A stretch of DNA of 64,000 nt from Solibacillus sp. FSL W7-1464 (GCF_038004425.1 NZ_JBBORC010000001.1:2147001-2211000), one strand, 5' to 3'. Shown: positions 27,074 through 35,607, numbered from the stretch's first letter. Notes: a model not told the origin generated them from the letters alone. Numbers and translations: made by a program.

Positions 27074-27931
27074 TTAATAAATCTTCCCTTTTGTCAGTAT
27101 AGTAGCATTCCCTCCTACCAATACTACTGGGTTATTTTTATTTACCAATTTCGTAATAATGTAGGAAGGTCTTTCCATACTGTATCCTTGAAGAAACGTG
27201 TATTCTTTGTTAAATTCATTTATCACATTATGATAATAAAGATAATAAGTTAAAGCTCCATTTGAAGTTCCTGTTGCGGCTTCTTCGTCAATTCCATAGA
27301 GCGGGCAAAAGTTTCTACTTATTGCTACACCTTCAATTGTATCAAGCGTAAATGCATGGACACCTCCTATTTTATTTACCTTTGTATATTCAGCAAGAGC
27401 TTTAAAATCAGGTTTTAGCGCATTCAAAGCTTCATTTGTTTTTATAGGCAGCATAATATCCCAGAGCCCCGTACTTGCAGCTTGAGGAAGCAAGTTAAAA
27501 TCTGCACTTCCTATTTGGCTTTTATCAATTTTAAAAAGGTCCGCCAAATACTCATAATCATCAAATATTTTCCCAAGTTTAGGCTTAGCTTGTTCCATCA
27601 TTATAAATGATTGATTGACCTCAACAGTTAGTGTTCCGGCAAGTGTTTCCATTATATATGTATGGTTATGTTCAACAGCCTGGCTTTCCAACAATGCTTT
27701 AAAAGAAGCTATCGTAGCGTGTCCGCATAATTCTACTTGTGAAGTCGGTGTAAAAAACTTTATCTTAAATGTTTTATTGTCTATTTTTTTAACAAAAGCT
27801 GTCTCAGAAAAGCGAACTTCAGCAGCAAATTTCTGCATAAACTCTTCGTCTAAATTTTCATGGATTACTACCCCTGCTGGATTTCCGCCAAATTTTGTTT
27901 CTGTAAAAGCATCAATTACGTAATATAACAA
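27074..27931 (-). CDS. PhzF-family isomerase
   Basis: 286 residues of the diaminopimelate-epimerase-like fold: YYVIDAFTETKFGGNPAGV at the N-terminus, SETAF (the catalytic Glu region), ELCGHATIAS, and EEAATGTSNGAL near the C-terminus. Family members catalyse isomerisations by acid-base chemistry; this one's substrate is unknown and no phenazine genes are present. TTG 27931 is chosen, as GAGGGGTGA lies about 10 bases upstream; the TTG at 27949 would overlap the SD. Confidence 0.85.
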   Translation of the reverse strand: MLYYVIDAFTETKFGGNPAGVVIHENLDEEFMQKFAAEVRFSETAFVKKIDNKTFKIKFFTPTSQVELCGHATIASFKALLESQAVEHNHTYIMETLAGTLTVEVNQSFIMMEQAKPKLGKIFDDYEYLADLFKIDKSQIGSADFNLLPQAASTGLWDIMLPIKTNEALNALKPDFKALAEYTKVNKIGGVHAFTLDTIEGVAISRNFCPLYGIDEEAATGTSNGALTYYLYYHNVINEFNKEYTFLQGYSMERPSYIITKLVNKNNPVVLVGGNATILTKGKIY

Positions 27932-27987
27932 GTTTGATTCACCCCTCAATAACTAATCTAAATTCAATTTCCTAAAATAATTATAAA

Positions 27988-28030
27988 GTAAAAAGACATA
28001 GATTAGCTGAACTAACCTATGTCTTTTATT
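27988..28030 (-). terminator. Terminator of the purine permease gene
   Basis: AAAAGACATAG (27991-28001) pairs with CTATGTCTTTT (28017-28027). Confidence 0.75.
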
Positions 28031-28050
28031 TCGTTTATTTTGAAGCCCAT

Positions 28051-29346
28051 TTATACGATAAACGCAAAGTATAAAAGGAATAACAGGCAAAGCACATACA
28101 TGATCGGGTGGATTTCTTTGGCACGCTTTTGTGCGATGAGACAAATCGGATACAGTACAAAGCCTAACCCAATCCCGATAACGACACTGGAAGTTAGCGG
28201 CATCATAATAATTGTTAAAAATGCCGGAATAACGATTTCCAGCTTTGTCCAGTTGATTCGACGGATTTCCATAGCCATCAGTGCACCGACAATAATTAAT
28301 GCCGCGGATGTTACTTCCACAGAAATAACACTTACAAGTGGTGAGAAGAATAAGGCAATAACAAAACATGCTGCAATCACGACTGACGTGAAGCCGGTTT
28401 TTCCTCCAACAGCAATACCAGCCGAAGATTCAACGCTTGTTGCAGGTGTTGATGTACCTAATACAGCTCCAATTACACCGGCAGCTGAATCGGCAAGCAG
28501 CCCTTTTCCGATATTCGGGATTTTATTGTTTTTCATCATGCCAGCTTGGCTTGTCAGTCCAATTAATGCACCGGCTGTGTCAAAGAAAGCGACAATCAGG
28601 AATGTGAAGATGACTGTCAGGATTTCCGCTGTAAAAATTTCATCTAAATGACCGAACACAACACCAAATGTCGGTTCAAGGCTTGGAATACTGCCAACGA
28701 ATGAAGATGGTACTTCGATTTTACCAAACAGCATTCCTATAATTGTCGTAATGACCATAGCGTAGAAAATACCGCCGTTAATGCCTTTTACTAACATAAT
28801 GATTGTAAGGAAAATACCTAGAATAGCCAATAACGTCATCGGTGAAGTTAAATCACCGATCGCCACAAATGTATCCGGATTACCAACAATAATGCCACCG
28901 TTTTTTAATCCGACAAATGTGATGAAAAATCCAATACCTGAAGCGATGGCGAATTTTAAATCACTTGGGATAATGTTAATAATTTTTTCACGGATTTTAA
29001 ATAAACTTAAAATCAGGAAGATGATGCCGGCTACAAAAACACCGGTTAACGTAACTTGCCAATCAATGCCCATTCCAATACAAACTGTAAAAGTAAAGAA
29101 TGAGTTCAATCCCATACTCGGTGCAATCGCGATCGGGAAGTTTGCAAGTATCCCCATCAGCAATGTACCGATAATCGCCGTAAGCGCCGTCGCTGTGAAT
29201 ACAGCCCCGTGATCCATACCAGATTGACTTAGGATAATCGGATTGACGATCAAAATATAGGCAATCGATAAGAAGGTCGTAATCCCGGCAAGTGTTTCCG
29301 TTTTATACGAAGTACCCCGTTCTGCAAATTTGAAAAAGTTTTTCAT
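28051..29346 (-). CDS. pbuG: Guanine/hypoxanthine permease (NCS2/AzgA type)
   Basis: 431 residues with about 12 membrane segments. Family motifs: ETLAGITTFLSIAYILIVNP, APSMGLNSFFTF, FFDTAGALIGLT and LGTSTPATSVESSAGIA. It imports purine bases with protons. The guanine riboswitch in its leader (29471-29537) and the matching terminator give an independent indication that guanine or hypoxanthine is the substrate. AGGAG precedes ATG 29346. Monocistronic. Confidence 0.93.
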   Translation of the reverse strand: MKNFFKFAERGTSYKTETLAGITTFLSIAYILIVNPIILSQSGMDHGAVFTATALTAIIGTLLMGILANFPIAIAPSMGLNSFFTFTVCIGMGIDWQVTLTGVFVAGIIFLILSLFKIREKIINIIPSDLKFAIASGIGFFITFVGLKNGGIIVGNPDTFVAIGDLTSPMTLLAILGIFLTIIMLVKGINGGIFYAMVITTIIGMLFGKIEVPSSFVGSIPSLEPTFGVVFGHLDEIFTAEILTVIFTFLIVAFFDTAGALIGLTSQAGMMKNNKIPNIGKGLLADSAAGVIGAVLGTSTPATSVESSAGIAVGGKTGFTSVVIAACFVIALFFSPLVSVISVEVTSAALIIVGALMAMEIRRINWTKLEIVIPAFLTIIMMPLTSSVVIGIGLGFVLYPICLIAQKRAKEIHPIMYVLCLLFLLYFAFIV

Positions 29347-29397
29347 ATTGTAATCTCCTAGTTGCTAGAATGTTAGCAATTAATTATTATTCTAGAA

Positions 29398-29431
29398 TAA
29401 AAAAAGCTTTGACCACGGATGGCCAAAGCTT
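29398..29431 (-). terminator. Riboswitch expression-platform terminator
   Basis: AAGCTTTGACCA (29404-29415) pairs with TGGCCAAAGCTT (29420-29431); the minus-strand tail is a T7 run. It lies about 40 bases downstream of the guanine aptamer, before pbuG. Confidence 0.88.
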
Positions 29432-29470
29432 CTCTACAAAATGGAATAAAAATAGAATTTAATTCCCATT

Positions 29471-29537
29471 CCTTGTAGTCAGCTATTATCGGTAGCTGGT
29501 AGAAACTTTCAAGCCATCTTCTTGAATTTATACAAGG
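29471..29537 (-). ncRNA. Purine (guanine-type) riboswitch aptamer
   Basis: On the minus strand, P1 arms CCTTGTA and TACAAGG enclose the conserved core with GGCTTGAAAGTTTCTACC, then CAGCTACCGATAATAGCTG and GACTACAAGG. The J2/3 sequence GTTTCTACC is that of the purine class, and C in GACTAC (not GATTAC) at the base-pairing position indicates guanine rather than adenine. Ligand binding should favour the terminator at 29398-29431 and switch pbuG off. Confidence 0.93.
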
Positions 29538-29766
29538 CATATTAGATTTTCTAAAAACAATAGTAGAATAATATCAAGTTACATTTAACTAGTCAATAGA
29601 ATAAACAACAATATTTATTTGTTTGATTAATATATAAATATTCAAAAAAGAGCAAAAAATCAGTACTCATAGTAAACTTGTCAGCAGAAAGATCATTTTA
29701 ATCGTAATAGCATGAATATGCATGAATTTAAATAAGAGAAGAATTCAGGACGATGACATCATTCAA

Positions 29767-29801
29767 TTTCAAAAGACTCGATTCCAATTGGGAAAATCGA
29801 G
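29767..29801 (-). terminator. Terminator of the LCP-like gene
   Basis: CTCGATT (29777-29783) pairs with AATCGAG (29795-29801) with a partly paired interior; the minus-strand tail is CTTTTGAA. Confidence 0.6.
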
Positions 29802-29811
29802 CCTCTAATGA

Positions 29812-30837
29812 TTATTTAAAGGTAGTTAACTCTTTTGAGACGGTATTTAGAAACTCCTCATCAAACCTGTAAATGTGTTTGCCTTCTGTATTACTAATTG
29901 TGATTGCATCATCGATCATTCCGCCGCTTAAAGATATTTGTTTGAAAGCTTTTATATCCTTATCTAACAACTGTATATCGCTTAATGATTTTGCAAATGA
30001 TTCTTTTAACTTATTGGATGAAGTTTCATTTTCCGCTTTATCTATTACTGCTTCCATCAATTTTAAAAGGTTCCCTTCATCAAGGCTGTTCGGCTCTGTA
30101 GCAGCCATCATTAATGCTACGACCCCTTCTCCATTTAAATGATTGGCGCCTTTATTAAATTCCATTGTCCTTTGAGTTATCCCTCTTACTGTCATATCAT
30201 CCTGCAAACGGTACTCTACCCCACCAATAGAATCAATGAACGAAGAAAAACTCCTCAGTTCAATCACTGCATGATGATCAATCGGTAGATCAAAAAGACT
30301 GGAGACAATGGTCCTCACATTTTTAGCGCCCCCATGCTGATACGCAAATAACAATTTGTCGTTTAAAGTAGTCCCTTCATCTTGTTCTGCGACAGGTACA
30401 TATGTATCATAAGGAATCGATACTACTTTCACCATTTTTTTGTCTGTACTGTATGAAAGTAAAAGGTTGAGGTATATTCGATCATCCATTTTTTCAGACT
30501 TAACCGTTATTAAAGTTGTTAACACTTTTGCCTCTTCTGTTCCTGTAGTGCCTGCAACAGCTGGATTCGTTTCTTTATTTACACTAATGCTGCTTATTTC
30601 TTTATTTATAGTTCCAGGAAGCATTGACGGAAGGAATAAAAATAAACAGAGACCAACAATTAATAAAGCCGTTGTAACTGGGATCATTTTGCTTGATACA
30701 ATCAAAGATTTTTTTGGGATTTTACTTTTCTGTATGCTATGGATTTTTTCGAATACTTCATTACGGTCCTCTTTCGTAAAATTCAATTCCTGATCTGAAA
30801 TATCATTAAATTTTCCTCTGAATCGATTATCTTCCAT
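29812..30837 (-). CDS. Anti-sigma-like membrane protein with a degenerate LCP domain
   Basis: 341 residues: acidic cytoplasmic N-terminus (about 1-48), one membrane helix (about 50-72), Ser/Thr-rich linker, then an LCP (LytR-CpsA-Psr) domain (about 115-270). Hallmarks of LCP are visible (KVVSIPYDTYVPV, FAYQHGG, IDSIGGVEY, HLNGEGVVALM), but the arginines that bind the polyprenyl pyrophosphate are missing: SIPRD is SIPYD, and the RSDT and AxxxRxR segments are not conserved. It overlaps the ECF sigma gene by 11 bases, so it is probably the anti-sigma factor, using an inactive LCP domain as sensor. Confidence 0.75.
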   Translation of the reverse strand: MEDNRFRGKFNDISDQELNFTKEDRNEVFEKIHSIQKSKIPKKSLIVSSKMIPVTTALLIVGLCLFLFLPSMLPGTINKEISSISVNKETNPAVAGTTGTEEAKVLTTLITVKSEKMDDRIYLNLLLSYSTDKKMVKVVSIPYDTYVPVAEQDEGTTLNDKLLFAYQHGGAKNVRTIVSSLFDLPIDHHAVIELRSFSSFIDSIGGVEYRLQDDMTVRGITQRTMEFNKGANHLNGEGVVALMMAATEPNSLDEGNLLKLMEAVIDKAENETSSNKLKESFAKSLSDIQLLDKDIKAFKQISLSGGMIDDAITISNTEGKHIYRFDEEFLNTVSKELTTFK

Positions 30838-31354
30838 TAAGTTCCGCCTCCTTTATCATCGGCTCCAACCGTTGTTTCGCTCTTCTTAATCGAGTTTTCA
30901 CAGTATTCGCAGAGATATCCAAAACACCGGCAATTTCTTCTGTGTTTAATGAATTATAGTAGTATAGATAAACAACTTCCCGGTAGATTTTCGGAAGAGA
31001 TAGTATGATATCTTTTAATTCTTCATCTTGATATTTATCAATTACGGTTTTTTCGATTGACGGTCGTACAGCGTTGGTTGTTACATTTATAAAACTTTTA
31101 ACCTGTACCATTTTATAGTGCCAACTTTTCAAATAATCTTTGCATTCATTGATCGTGATACGATAAAGCCATGTTTTAATTTGCGCTTCAAATCGATAGG
31201 AATCCAGGTTGTTATAGCATTTAATAAACGTATTTTGAACAAGGTCCTTCGCAATTTCTTTATCCCTCACATAGGAAAATGCAAGCCGTACCAGTTCATT
31301 TCCGTAGTCAATCATGATTTTTTCCAGTAAATACTCCTTCTCTTCATTGTCCAA
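30827..31354 (-). CDS. ECF-type RNA polymerase sigma factor
   Basis: 175 residues. Region 2 (LVRLAFSYVRDKEIAKDLVQ, then FIKCYNNLDSYRFEAQIKTW) and region 4 (LPKIYREVVYLYYYNSLNTE, then ISANTVKTRLRRAKQRL) are complete. The start is TTG 31354 with AAGGGGGG upstream. The AAGGAGG for the downstream LCP-type gene lies within its 3' end, coupling the two. A classical ECF promoter (GAACC-N17-CGTC) lies at 31397-31422, suggesting autoregulation. Confidence 0.9.
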   Translation of the reverse strand: MDNEEKEYLLEKIMIDYGNELVRLAFSYVRDKEIAKDLVQNTFIKCYNNLDSYRFEAQIKTWLYRITINECKDYLKSWHYKMVQVKSFINVTTNAVRPSIEKTVIDKYQDEELKDIILSLPKIYREVVYLYYYNSLNTEEIAGVLDISANTVKTRLRRAKQRLEPMIKEAELNGR

Positions 31355-31396
31355 TGTACTGCCCCCCCTTACATTTAAAATTCAATTCTGCTATTA

Positions 31397-31422
31397 GACG
31401 ATTGCCAAATCAATACAGGTTC
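31397..31422 (-). promoter_or_regulatory. ECF-type promoter (GAACC/CGTC)
   Basis: On the minus strand TTTGAACC (GAACC = complement of 31418-31422), 17 bases, CGTC (complement of 31397-31400), 42 bases before the sigma gene start. Spacing and sequence match ECF promoters. Confidence 0.7.
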
Positions 31423-31473
31423 AAATTCCCAAAAATATTTTATTATGTAAGTTCTCATACAAGTATAATTGAA

Positions 31474-31519
31474 ATCAAAAAACCTGTATCTTAGATTTTC
31501 GAGAAATCGCAGATACAGG
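31474..31519 (-). terminator. Terminator of the polysaccharide deacetylase gene
   Basis: CCTGTATCT (31483-31491) pairs with AGATACAGG (31511-31519) with a partly paired interior; the minus-strand tail is a T run. Confidence 0.75.
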
Positions 31520-31548
31520 CTTTATAAAATTTTTTGAGGCGAAAGTGC

Positions 31549-32241
31549 TCACAATGACTGAAGTTCATCCACTGTTACAAATCGATAACCTTCATTCGTA
31601 AGTTCTTTTAAAATCGTTTCAACCACTTGCGATGTCCCGCCGGTTTGATCATACATGGGATGCAGCAAAATAATCGATCCCGGCTGAATATTTTCCAATA
31701 CATAATTGATTTTTTCATCCACACTCGTATAATACGTTTCCGGATCCAACGACCACATAATCGTTTCCTTATTATGTTTGTTTAAATAATACGGCAGGCC
31801 AACGAATTTCTTCCCGTAAGGCGGGCGAAAGTCAATTTCCCCTTCATACCCTATATTTCTGATCAACTCATCCGTTTTTTCTATTTCCTCTCTAATAAAA
31901 GAAGGCGATTTTAAAACCATTCGTTTATGGGAATATGTGTGATTTCCAATTTGATGCCCTGCTTCAATTATTTTTTTTGCTTCTTCAGGATGCTTTTCAA
32001 TTTCATTTCCGATCAGGAAAAATGTAGCTTTCGCGTTGTATTTATCCAGCAAAGGCAAAAGCTGATCGACATTCTTTGTCGGACCGTCATCAAAGGTTAA
32101 AGCGATAACCTTCTCCTCTGTTTCCGCCTGGTAGGTCAACCCTCCAAATAATTGAAATGTTCTCAGTTTCGTAACTTGGAACAGCCCTGCAAGTATAAGA
32201 ACGATTAAAATAACCGCCATTATTAACTTCTTCTTTTTCAT
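31549..32241 (-). CDS. Polysaccharide deacetylase (NodB domain)
   Basis: 230 residues, with an N-terminal membrane anchor or signal (about 2-22). NodB motifs are complete: ALTFDDGPT (catalytic and metal Asp), GNHTYSHKR (HxxxH metal site), RPPYGKK, and IILLHP near the end. It should remove acetyl groups from N-acetylglucosamine or N-acetylmuramic acid in cell-wall polymer outside the membrane. ATG 32241 follows GAAAGGA; an ATG 18 bases upstream has no SD. It lies downstream of the ECF/LCP operon but has its own terminator. Confidence 0.85.
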   Translation of the reverse strand: MKKKKLIMAVILIVLILAGLFQVTKLRTFQLFGGLTYQAETEEKVIALTFDDGPTKNVDQLLPLLDKYNAKATFFLIGNEIEKHPEEAKKIIEAGHQIGNHTYSHKRMVLKSPSFIREEIEKTDELIRNIGYEGEIDFRPPYGKKFVGLPYYLNKHNKETIMWSLDPETYYTSVDEKINYVLENIQPGSIILLHPMYDQTGGTSQVVETILKELTNEGYRFVTVDELQSL

Positions 32242-32290
32242 CAGTGTTTCCTTTCTCAATATGCTTTAAGCGAAAAGGTATACGCATTTA

Positions 32291-32713
32291 CTACCATGCC
32301 AGCAAGCCAAAAAAATCTGTCGAAAACATTGCGATTAAGAACGTCGAGATAACTACTAATTGAACAGCGGTGAAAATATAATCATTCTTGTTTGCAGCAT
32401 ATCTCTTTTCCATAATGATTCGAACTAGTTCAGTTACAATAATTAAGCCCAACATAAGAACATGAGGTTGCAGCAACCAAATGTGCTTTGAAGGATCTTC
32501 GCTGACGTTAAAGAAAAAACCAACTAGCATAACGACTATAAAAGTAATTCTAACAGTCCAATCCATTTTTTTATGTTTCTCATTTACAAAATGATTCGAG
32601 AAGAGTTCTTTCTTTTCCACGTTTAGCCATTTTCTTAAAAACTTATTCACAAAAAATAGTACAAGGCCAAAAATTGCTAAGATTAAAATTAAATTTGTCA
32701 AAAAATGTTCCAT
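32291..32713 (-). CDS. DUF4181-like membrane protein
   Basis: 140 residues with four membrane helices (about 5-25, 52-70, 82-100, 112-135). The WLNVEKKELFSNHFVNEKHK loop between helices 1 and 2 is typical of DUF4181 proteins of Bacillales, function unknown. ATG 32713 lies nine bases after AGGTGG; ATG 32719 is the alternative. Confidence 0.7.
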   Translation of the reverse strand: MEHFLTNLILILAIFGLVLFFVNKFLRKWLNVEKKELFSNHFVNEKHKKMDWTVRITFIVVMLVGFFFNVSEDPSKHIWLLQPHVLMLGLIIVTELVRIIMEKRYAANKNDYIFTAVQLVVISTFLIAMFSTDFFGLLAW

Positions 32714-32738
32714 GATCATTCACCACCTGATTTTCACT

Positions 32739-33287
32739 TCACAACTGTGCATTGTTTTTGAATTCATCTTTTAACAACCCATAGTATGCCAGGTCATAAA
32801 ATATACCAAAGCGTGATACATGTTGCTTTAATGTGCCTTCATATTTCAAACCGATTTTCTCCATTACCTTCCATGAACCAGGGTTCGATGTAAAAGAAGC
32901 AGCAAATATTTTATTTAATTTAAGTTGGCTAAAACCATATTTCAACACTGCTTTAGCAGCCTCTGTACCATAGCCATTTCCCCAATACTCTTTACCAATC
33001 CAATATGCTAATTCTCCTCTTACATACGGAATGGATAAATTTAAATTTATCAGGCCAATTAACAGTTGCGATTCTTTATGAACAACCGCAAACATTACAA
33101 TTTTATTATTTTGTTCTGCAGATTGGATGCTTTCTATAAACTGACAGGCAGAGCCTTTCGGGTATGGATGTGGTATGTTTAGTGTAGACTTTGCTACATC
33201 ATATTCTCCGGCCAATTCTTCAATTCTGTCTGAATCATCTACTGTTAATGGTCTTAATAGTAATCTTTCGGTTTCTAATATGCTCAT
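32739..33287 (-). CDS. GNAT acetyltransferase, RimJ/RimL type
   Basis: 182 residues. The LETERLLLRPLTVDD N-terminus and the acetyl-CoA loop (GKEYWGNGYGTEAAKAVLKY), followed by NPGSWKVMEKIGLKYEG, identify the family, which acetylates protein N-termini or small amines. The target is unknown. The third ATG of the ATGATGATG start (33287) has the best distance to GTAGGA. Confidence 0.85.
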   Translation of the reverse strand: MSILETERLLLRPLTVDDSDRIEELAGEYDVAKSTLNIPHPYPKGSACQFIESIQSAEQNNKIVMFAVVHKESQLLIGLINLNLSIPYVRGELAYWIGKEYWGNGYGTEAAKAVLKYGFSQLKLNKIFAASFTSNPGSWKVMEKIGLKYEGTLKQHVSRFGIFYDLAYYGLLKDEFKNNAQL

Positions 33288-33343
33288 CATCATTCCTACT
33301 TTCTCTTTATATAAATTGTTTAGTCCTGCTTGTATTTTCTTTT

Positions 33344-33883
33344 CTAATTTAATTTATATTTTGGATTGCTTACTATTTCATGGACCACGTATGACATATC
33401 GTCTGAGGAAGTATTCGTTGTATCAAATATGTATTTTTCATTTAATCCTGATTCTAGGAACTCATCTACTAAAATCGTACATCGTTCACCCATTCTAGCG
33501 CTTGGCATTCTCATATTGTCCCTGGCCAACAAAGTCTCCTTATCAGTCCATAAGACGACATAAATCACTTCCACATTTAGACTTTTAAGATTTTTGCTAA
33601 TCCACTCTGCTTTTTTAGGAAAAGTTACATAATCAACGATGACGTCATTGCCATACTTAATAAAGTTCTTTATGAGACTTAATATGTTATCCCAAATCAA
33701 AGCTGCTTCGTCTGCGCTTTCCCACGGCTTTTTTCTTCCGTTCATGTGCATATGGCTAACATCATCACCAGAAATATAGGCACTGTTCATAAATTTTTTT
33801 GCCAGTTCTTTTGAAGTTGTTGACTTCCCTACACCAGCCGGACCTGAAATAATGTACACTTTATTTGCCGTTTTTTTATTCAT
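33344..33883 (-). CDS. P-loop kinase-like ATPase
   Basis: 179 residues. Walker A (ISGPAGVGKSTTSKELAKKF, about 12-31) with a following SGDDVSHMHMNG, a Walker-B-like VIVDYVTF and a lid-like ARDNMRMPSARMGER indicate a small nucleoside-kinase or AAA_33-type phosphotransferase. The substrate is unknown. AAGGAG precedes ATG 33883. Confidence 0.7.
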   Translation of the reverse strand: MNKKTANKVYIISGPAGVGKSTTSKELAKKFMNSAYISGDDVSHMHMNGRKKPWESADEAALIWDNILSLIKNFIKYGNDVIVDYVTFPKKAEWISKNLKSLNVEVIYVVLWTDKETLLARDNMRMPSARMGERCTILVDEFLESGLNEKYIFDTTNTSSDDMSYVVHEIVSNPKYKLN

Positions 33884-33983
33884 TCGGTCAACTCCTTAAA
33901 TTTGAAGTTATCTACAAGTTTGTTCCCCTAAAATTCCATTTAAGTTATAATTTGCTTACTATTCTACTAGAACGAGGTGCAAA

Positions 33984-34067
33984 ATGTTATCTTTATTTAA
34001 ATATAATTGGCAAGTACAGGAAGATTGGTTCACTTGGTGTGAATCAATACCGGAAGAAGGATGTTAA
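33984..34067 (+). pseudogene. N-terminal remnant of a DinB-like gene
   Basis: ATG 33984 behind GAGGTG encodes 27 residues, including LFKYNWQVQEDWFTWCESIP, then TAA (34065-34067). This is a close match to the start of bacillary DinB-family (DUF1572/YfiT-like) proteins of about 150-170 residues, whose metal-binding histidines lie far downstream. The rest of the gene is absent; the YesK-like gene begins 74 bases later. A deletion most likely removed the body of the gene. Confidence 0.6.
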
Positions 34068-34140
34068 AATTTTTACAGAATGGATTTCAGGGTATATAAC
34101 AGTCATATCGGTTCACGAAAATATAACAGGGGGTAATGAA

Positions 34141-34413
34141 GTGGATGCTTTGATGTTGGAAGGATGGACGCCTTTATTATTGTTAGGAATTTTATTTGCA
34201 TTTATGATGTTTTTTATTGGCCGGAAAGTTTCAAAAAAAATAGTACTTTTAACTTCTGCTATAATGAGCCTGCTTTGCTTCGGGTTAATACTTTTCAGCA
34301 TGTTTGTAGTTGGTGGTTGGGAAGGTATGGGTCTGGGCTTCTTTGCGATTACTGTTTTCATAGGCGTTTGGATAGGTACTGTTTTTGGGATGATTTTTCA
34401 AAACACGAAGTAA
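34141..34413 (+). CDS. YesK-like small membrane protein
   Basis: 90 residues with three hydrophobic helices (WTPLLLLGILFAFMMFFIG, then LLTSAIMSLLCFGLILFSMF, then GLGFFAITVFIGVWIGTVFG), as in the YesK-like family (PF14150), role unknown. GTG 34141 lies seven bases after AGGGGG; the longer open frame to 33865 runs through the DinB remnant and has no SD. A terminator follows at 34439. Confidence 0.7.
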   Translation: MDALMLEGWTPLLLLGILFAFMMFFIGRKVSKKIVLLTSAIMSLLCFGLILFSMFVVGGWEGMGLGFFAITVFIGVWIGTVFGMIFQNTK

Positions 34414-34438
34414 GGGCTTTAGTTGAATAAGCAGATTG

Positions 34439-34474
34439 AACGCTCAAAGATATTTAAAAACTGAGCGTTTTTTA
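34439..34474 (+). terminator. Terminator of the YesK-like gene
   Basis: AACGCTCA (34439-34446) pairs with TGAGCGTT (34462-34469), then TTTTA. Confidence 0.8.
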
Positions 34475-34514
34475 TATTCTTTGCTGACATATTACCGCTG
34501 ACTTATATATGAAA

Positions 34515-35348
34515 TTACATTACCAAATCTATAATATCTTTTACCCACTCGGGATTCTCATCAACTCCGTATTGCTCACATAATTTCTTATGAATTTGAA
34601 TAAATTCCGGAATGATATTTTTCATTACATTTAAAATTTCTTCTTGCTCTCTACTGCATTGCCACTGAATTAACAGTGATAATTGCCGATCACTTAGTTT
34701 GCTTCTATCCCCTTCTAATTTTGCCCAATCTCCAAAAGTATTAGGTTGTAAGCTTGCTTCCATATACCAACCCGTTATCATGGATAATCTTAAATTATCT
34801 ATATTGTGAAGTGCATAATAGATTTCATTTCTCATCACTCTTCTGTACGCTTCATGCAGATAAGCAAATAATTTAGTTCTCCAATGCTCTATTTCTTGAA
34901 TAGAAGGTATATACGTCAAATCTGCTGATTTTGTTAATACATCATGGATCAAGCCTGTTGGATCATGAATAATTTTTAATTTCTTAGTCCATATAGATGG
35001 CTTCATATCCAACTTTTTATAATAAAAGCTGTCCACTTTTATAAATGACCTGTAATGTGCCGTACTGTAATTTGCCCAATAAAAGTCTTCAAAGAAAAGA
35101 ACATTTCCCCAGTTACTGGCCCGTTGCTTTTTGTTCAACCTATACTCCTCATATACTTCATCCTTTACAACAATACGAAGATCGATATCAGAATATAAAT
35201 CCGTTTCCTCATTTCCGATGGACCCTCCGTAAAAAACAGCCAAAACATTCTTATCATTGATTAAATCAAGTTCAATCGCTTCCATTAATTCCTGTCGATG
35301 CTTTGGAAGACCAACATCTCGTTCTTTATTTTTAGTTTCTAATCCCAC
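34515..35348 (-). CDS. Nucleotidyltransferase-domain protein (ANT-like)
   Basis: About 277 residues. The nucleotidyltransferase core VFYGGSIGNEETDLYSDIDL contains the GGS and DxD elements that bind ATP-Mg, as in aminoglycoside adenylyltransferase-like proteins. The rest is helical with many conserved-looking aromatic residues (NWGNVLFFEDFYWANYS). The substrate is unknown; it should not be assumed to be a resistance gene. The start is uncertain: GTG 35348 or ATG 35285 (AGGAA close upstream); the frame open to 35465 overlaps the previous gene. Confidence 0.7.
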   Translation of the reverse strand: MGLETKNKERDVGLPKHRQELMEAIELDLINDKNVLAVFYGGSIGNEETDLYSDIDLRIVVKDEVYEEYRLNKKQRASNWGNVLFFEDFYWANYSTAHYRSFIKVDSFYYKKLDMKPSIWTKKLKIIHDPTGLIHDVLTKSADLTYIPSIQEIEHWRTKLFAYLHEAYRRVMRNEIYYALHNIDNLRLSMITGWYMEASLQPNTFGDWAKLEGDRSKLSDRQLSLLIQWQCSREQEEILNVMKNIIPEFIQIHKKLCEQYGVDENPEWVKDIIDLVM

Positions 35349-35386
35349 ACATTGTAAAACAGCTCCTTCGTTATATGTTAAAGTTT

Positions 35387-35587
35387 TTACAGCAATCGAG
35401 GCATTAGCCACCATACTACAATAAAAATGCTCAAGACTCCCCACACTGTTGTTCCCCAGATCCACCTGATGATTTTCGGTGTAGCTGTTTGATCATGAAT
35501 TTTATCTTTCAAGCTTCTCATTTTGATAGCACATACAACCATTCCGGTGACGATGAGTACAATAGCCAGGATTGATAATGCATCCAT
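35387..35587 (-). CDS. Small two-helix membrane protein (66 aa)
   Basis: Two membrane helices (about 3-21 and 44-64) around a basic loop (KMRSLKDKIHDQ). No family recognised. GGAGGT lies six bases before ATG 35587. It lies in a run of small same-strand membrane-protein genes (35387-36452), possibly cotranscribed. Confidence 0.6.
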   Translation of the reverse strand: MDALSILAIVLIVTGMVVCAIKMRSLKDKIHDQTATPKIIRWIWGTTVWGVLSIFIVVWWLMPRLL

Positions 35588-35607
35588 AATTTAACCTCCA
35601 TTCTTAT

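Noticed and set aside
33865-34140. N-terminal extension of the YesK-like frame
   Set aside because: It runs through the DinB-like remnant and a neighbouring gene's start; the GTG at 34141 has the SD.
34515-35348. Possible antibiotic-resistance nucleotidyltransferase
   Set aside because: Only the general nucleotidyltransferase core is visible; nothing points to an aminoglycoside substrate or mobile context.
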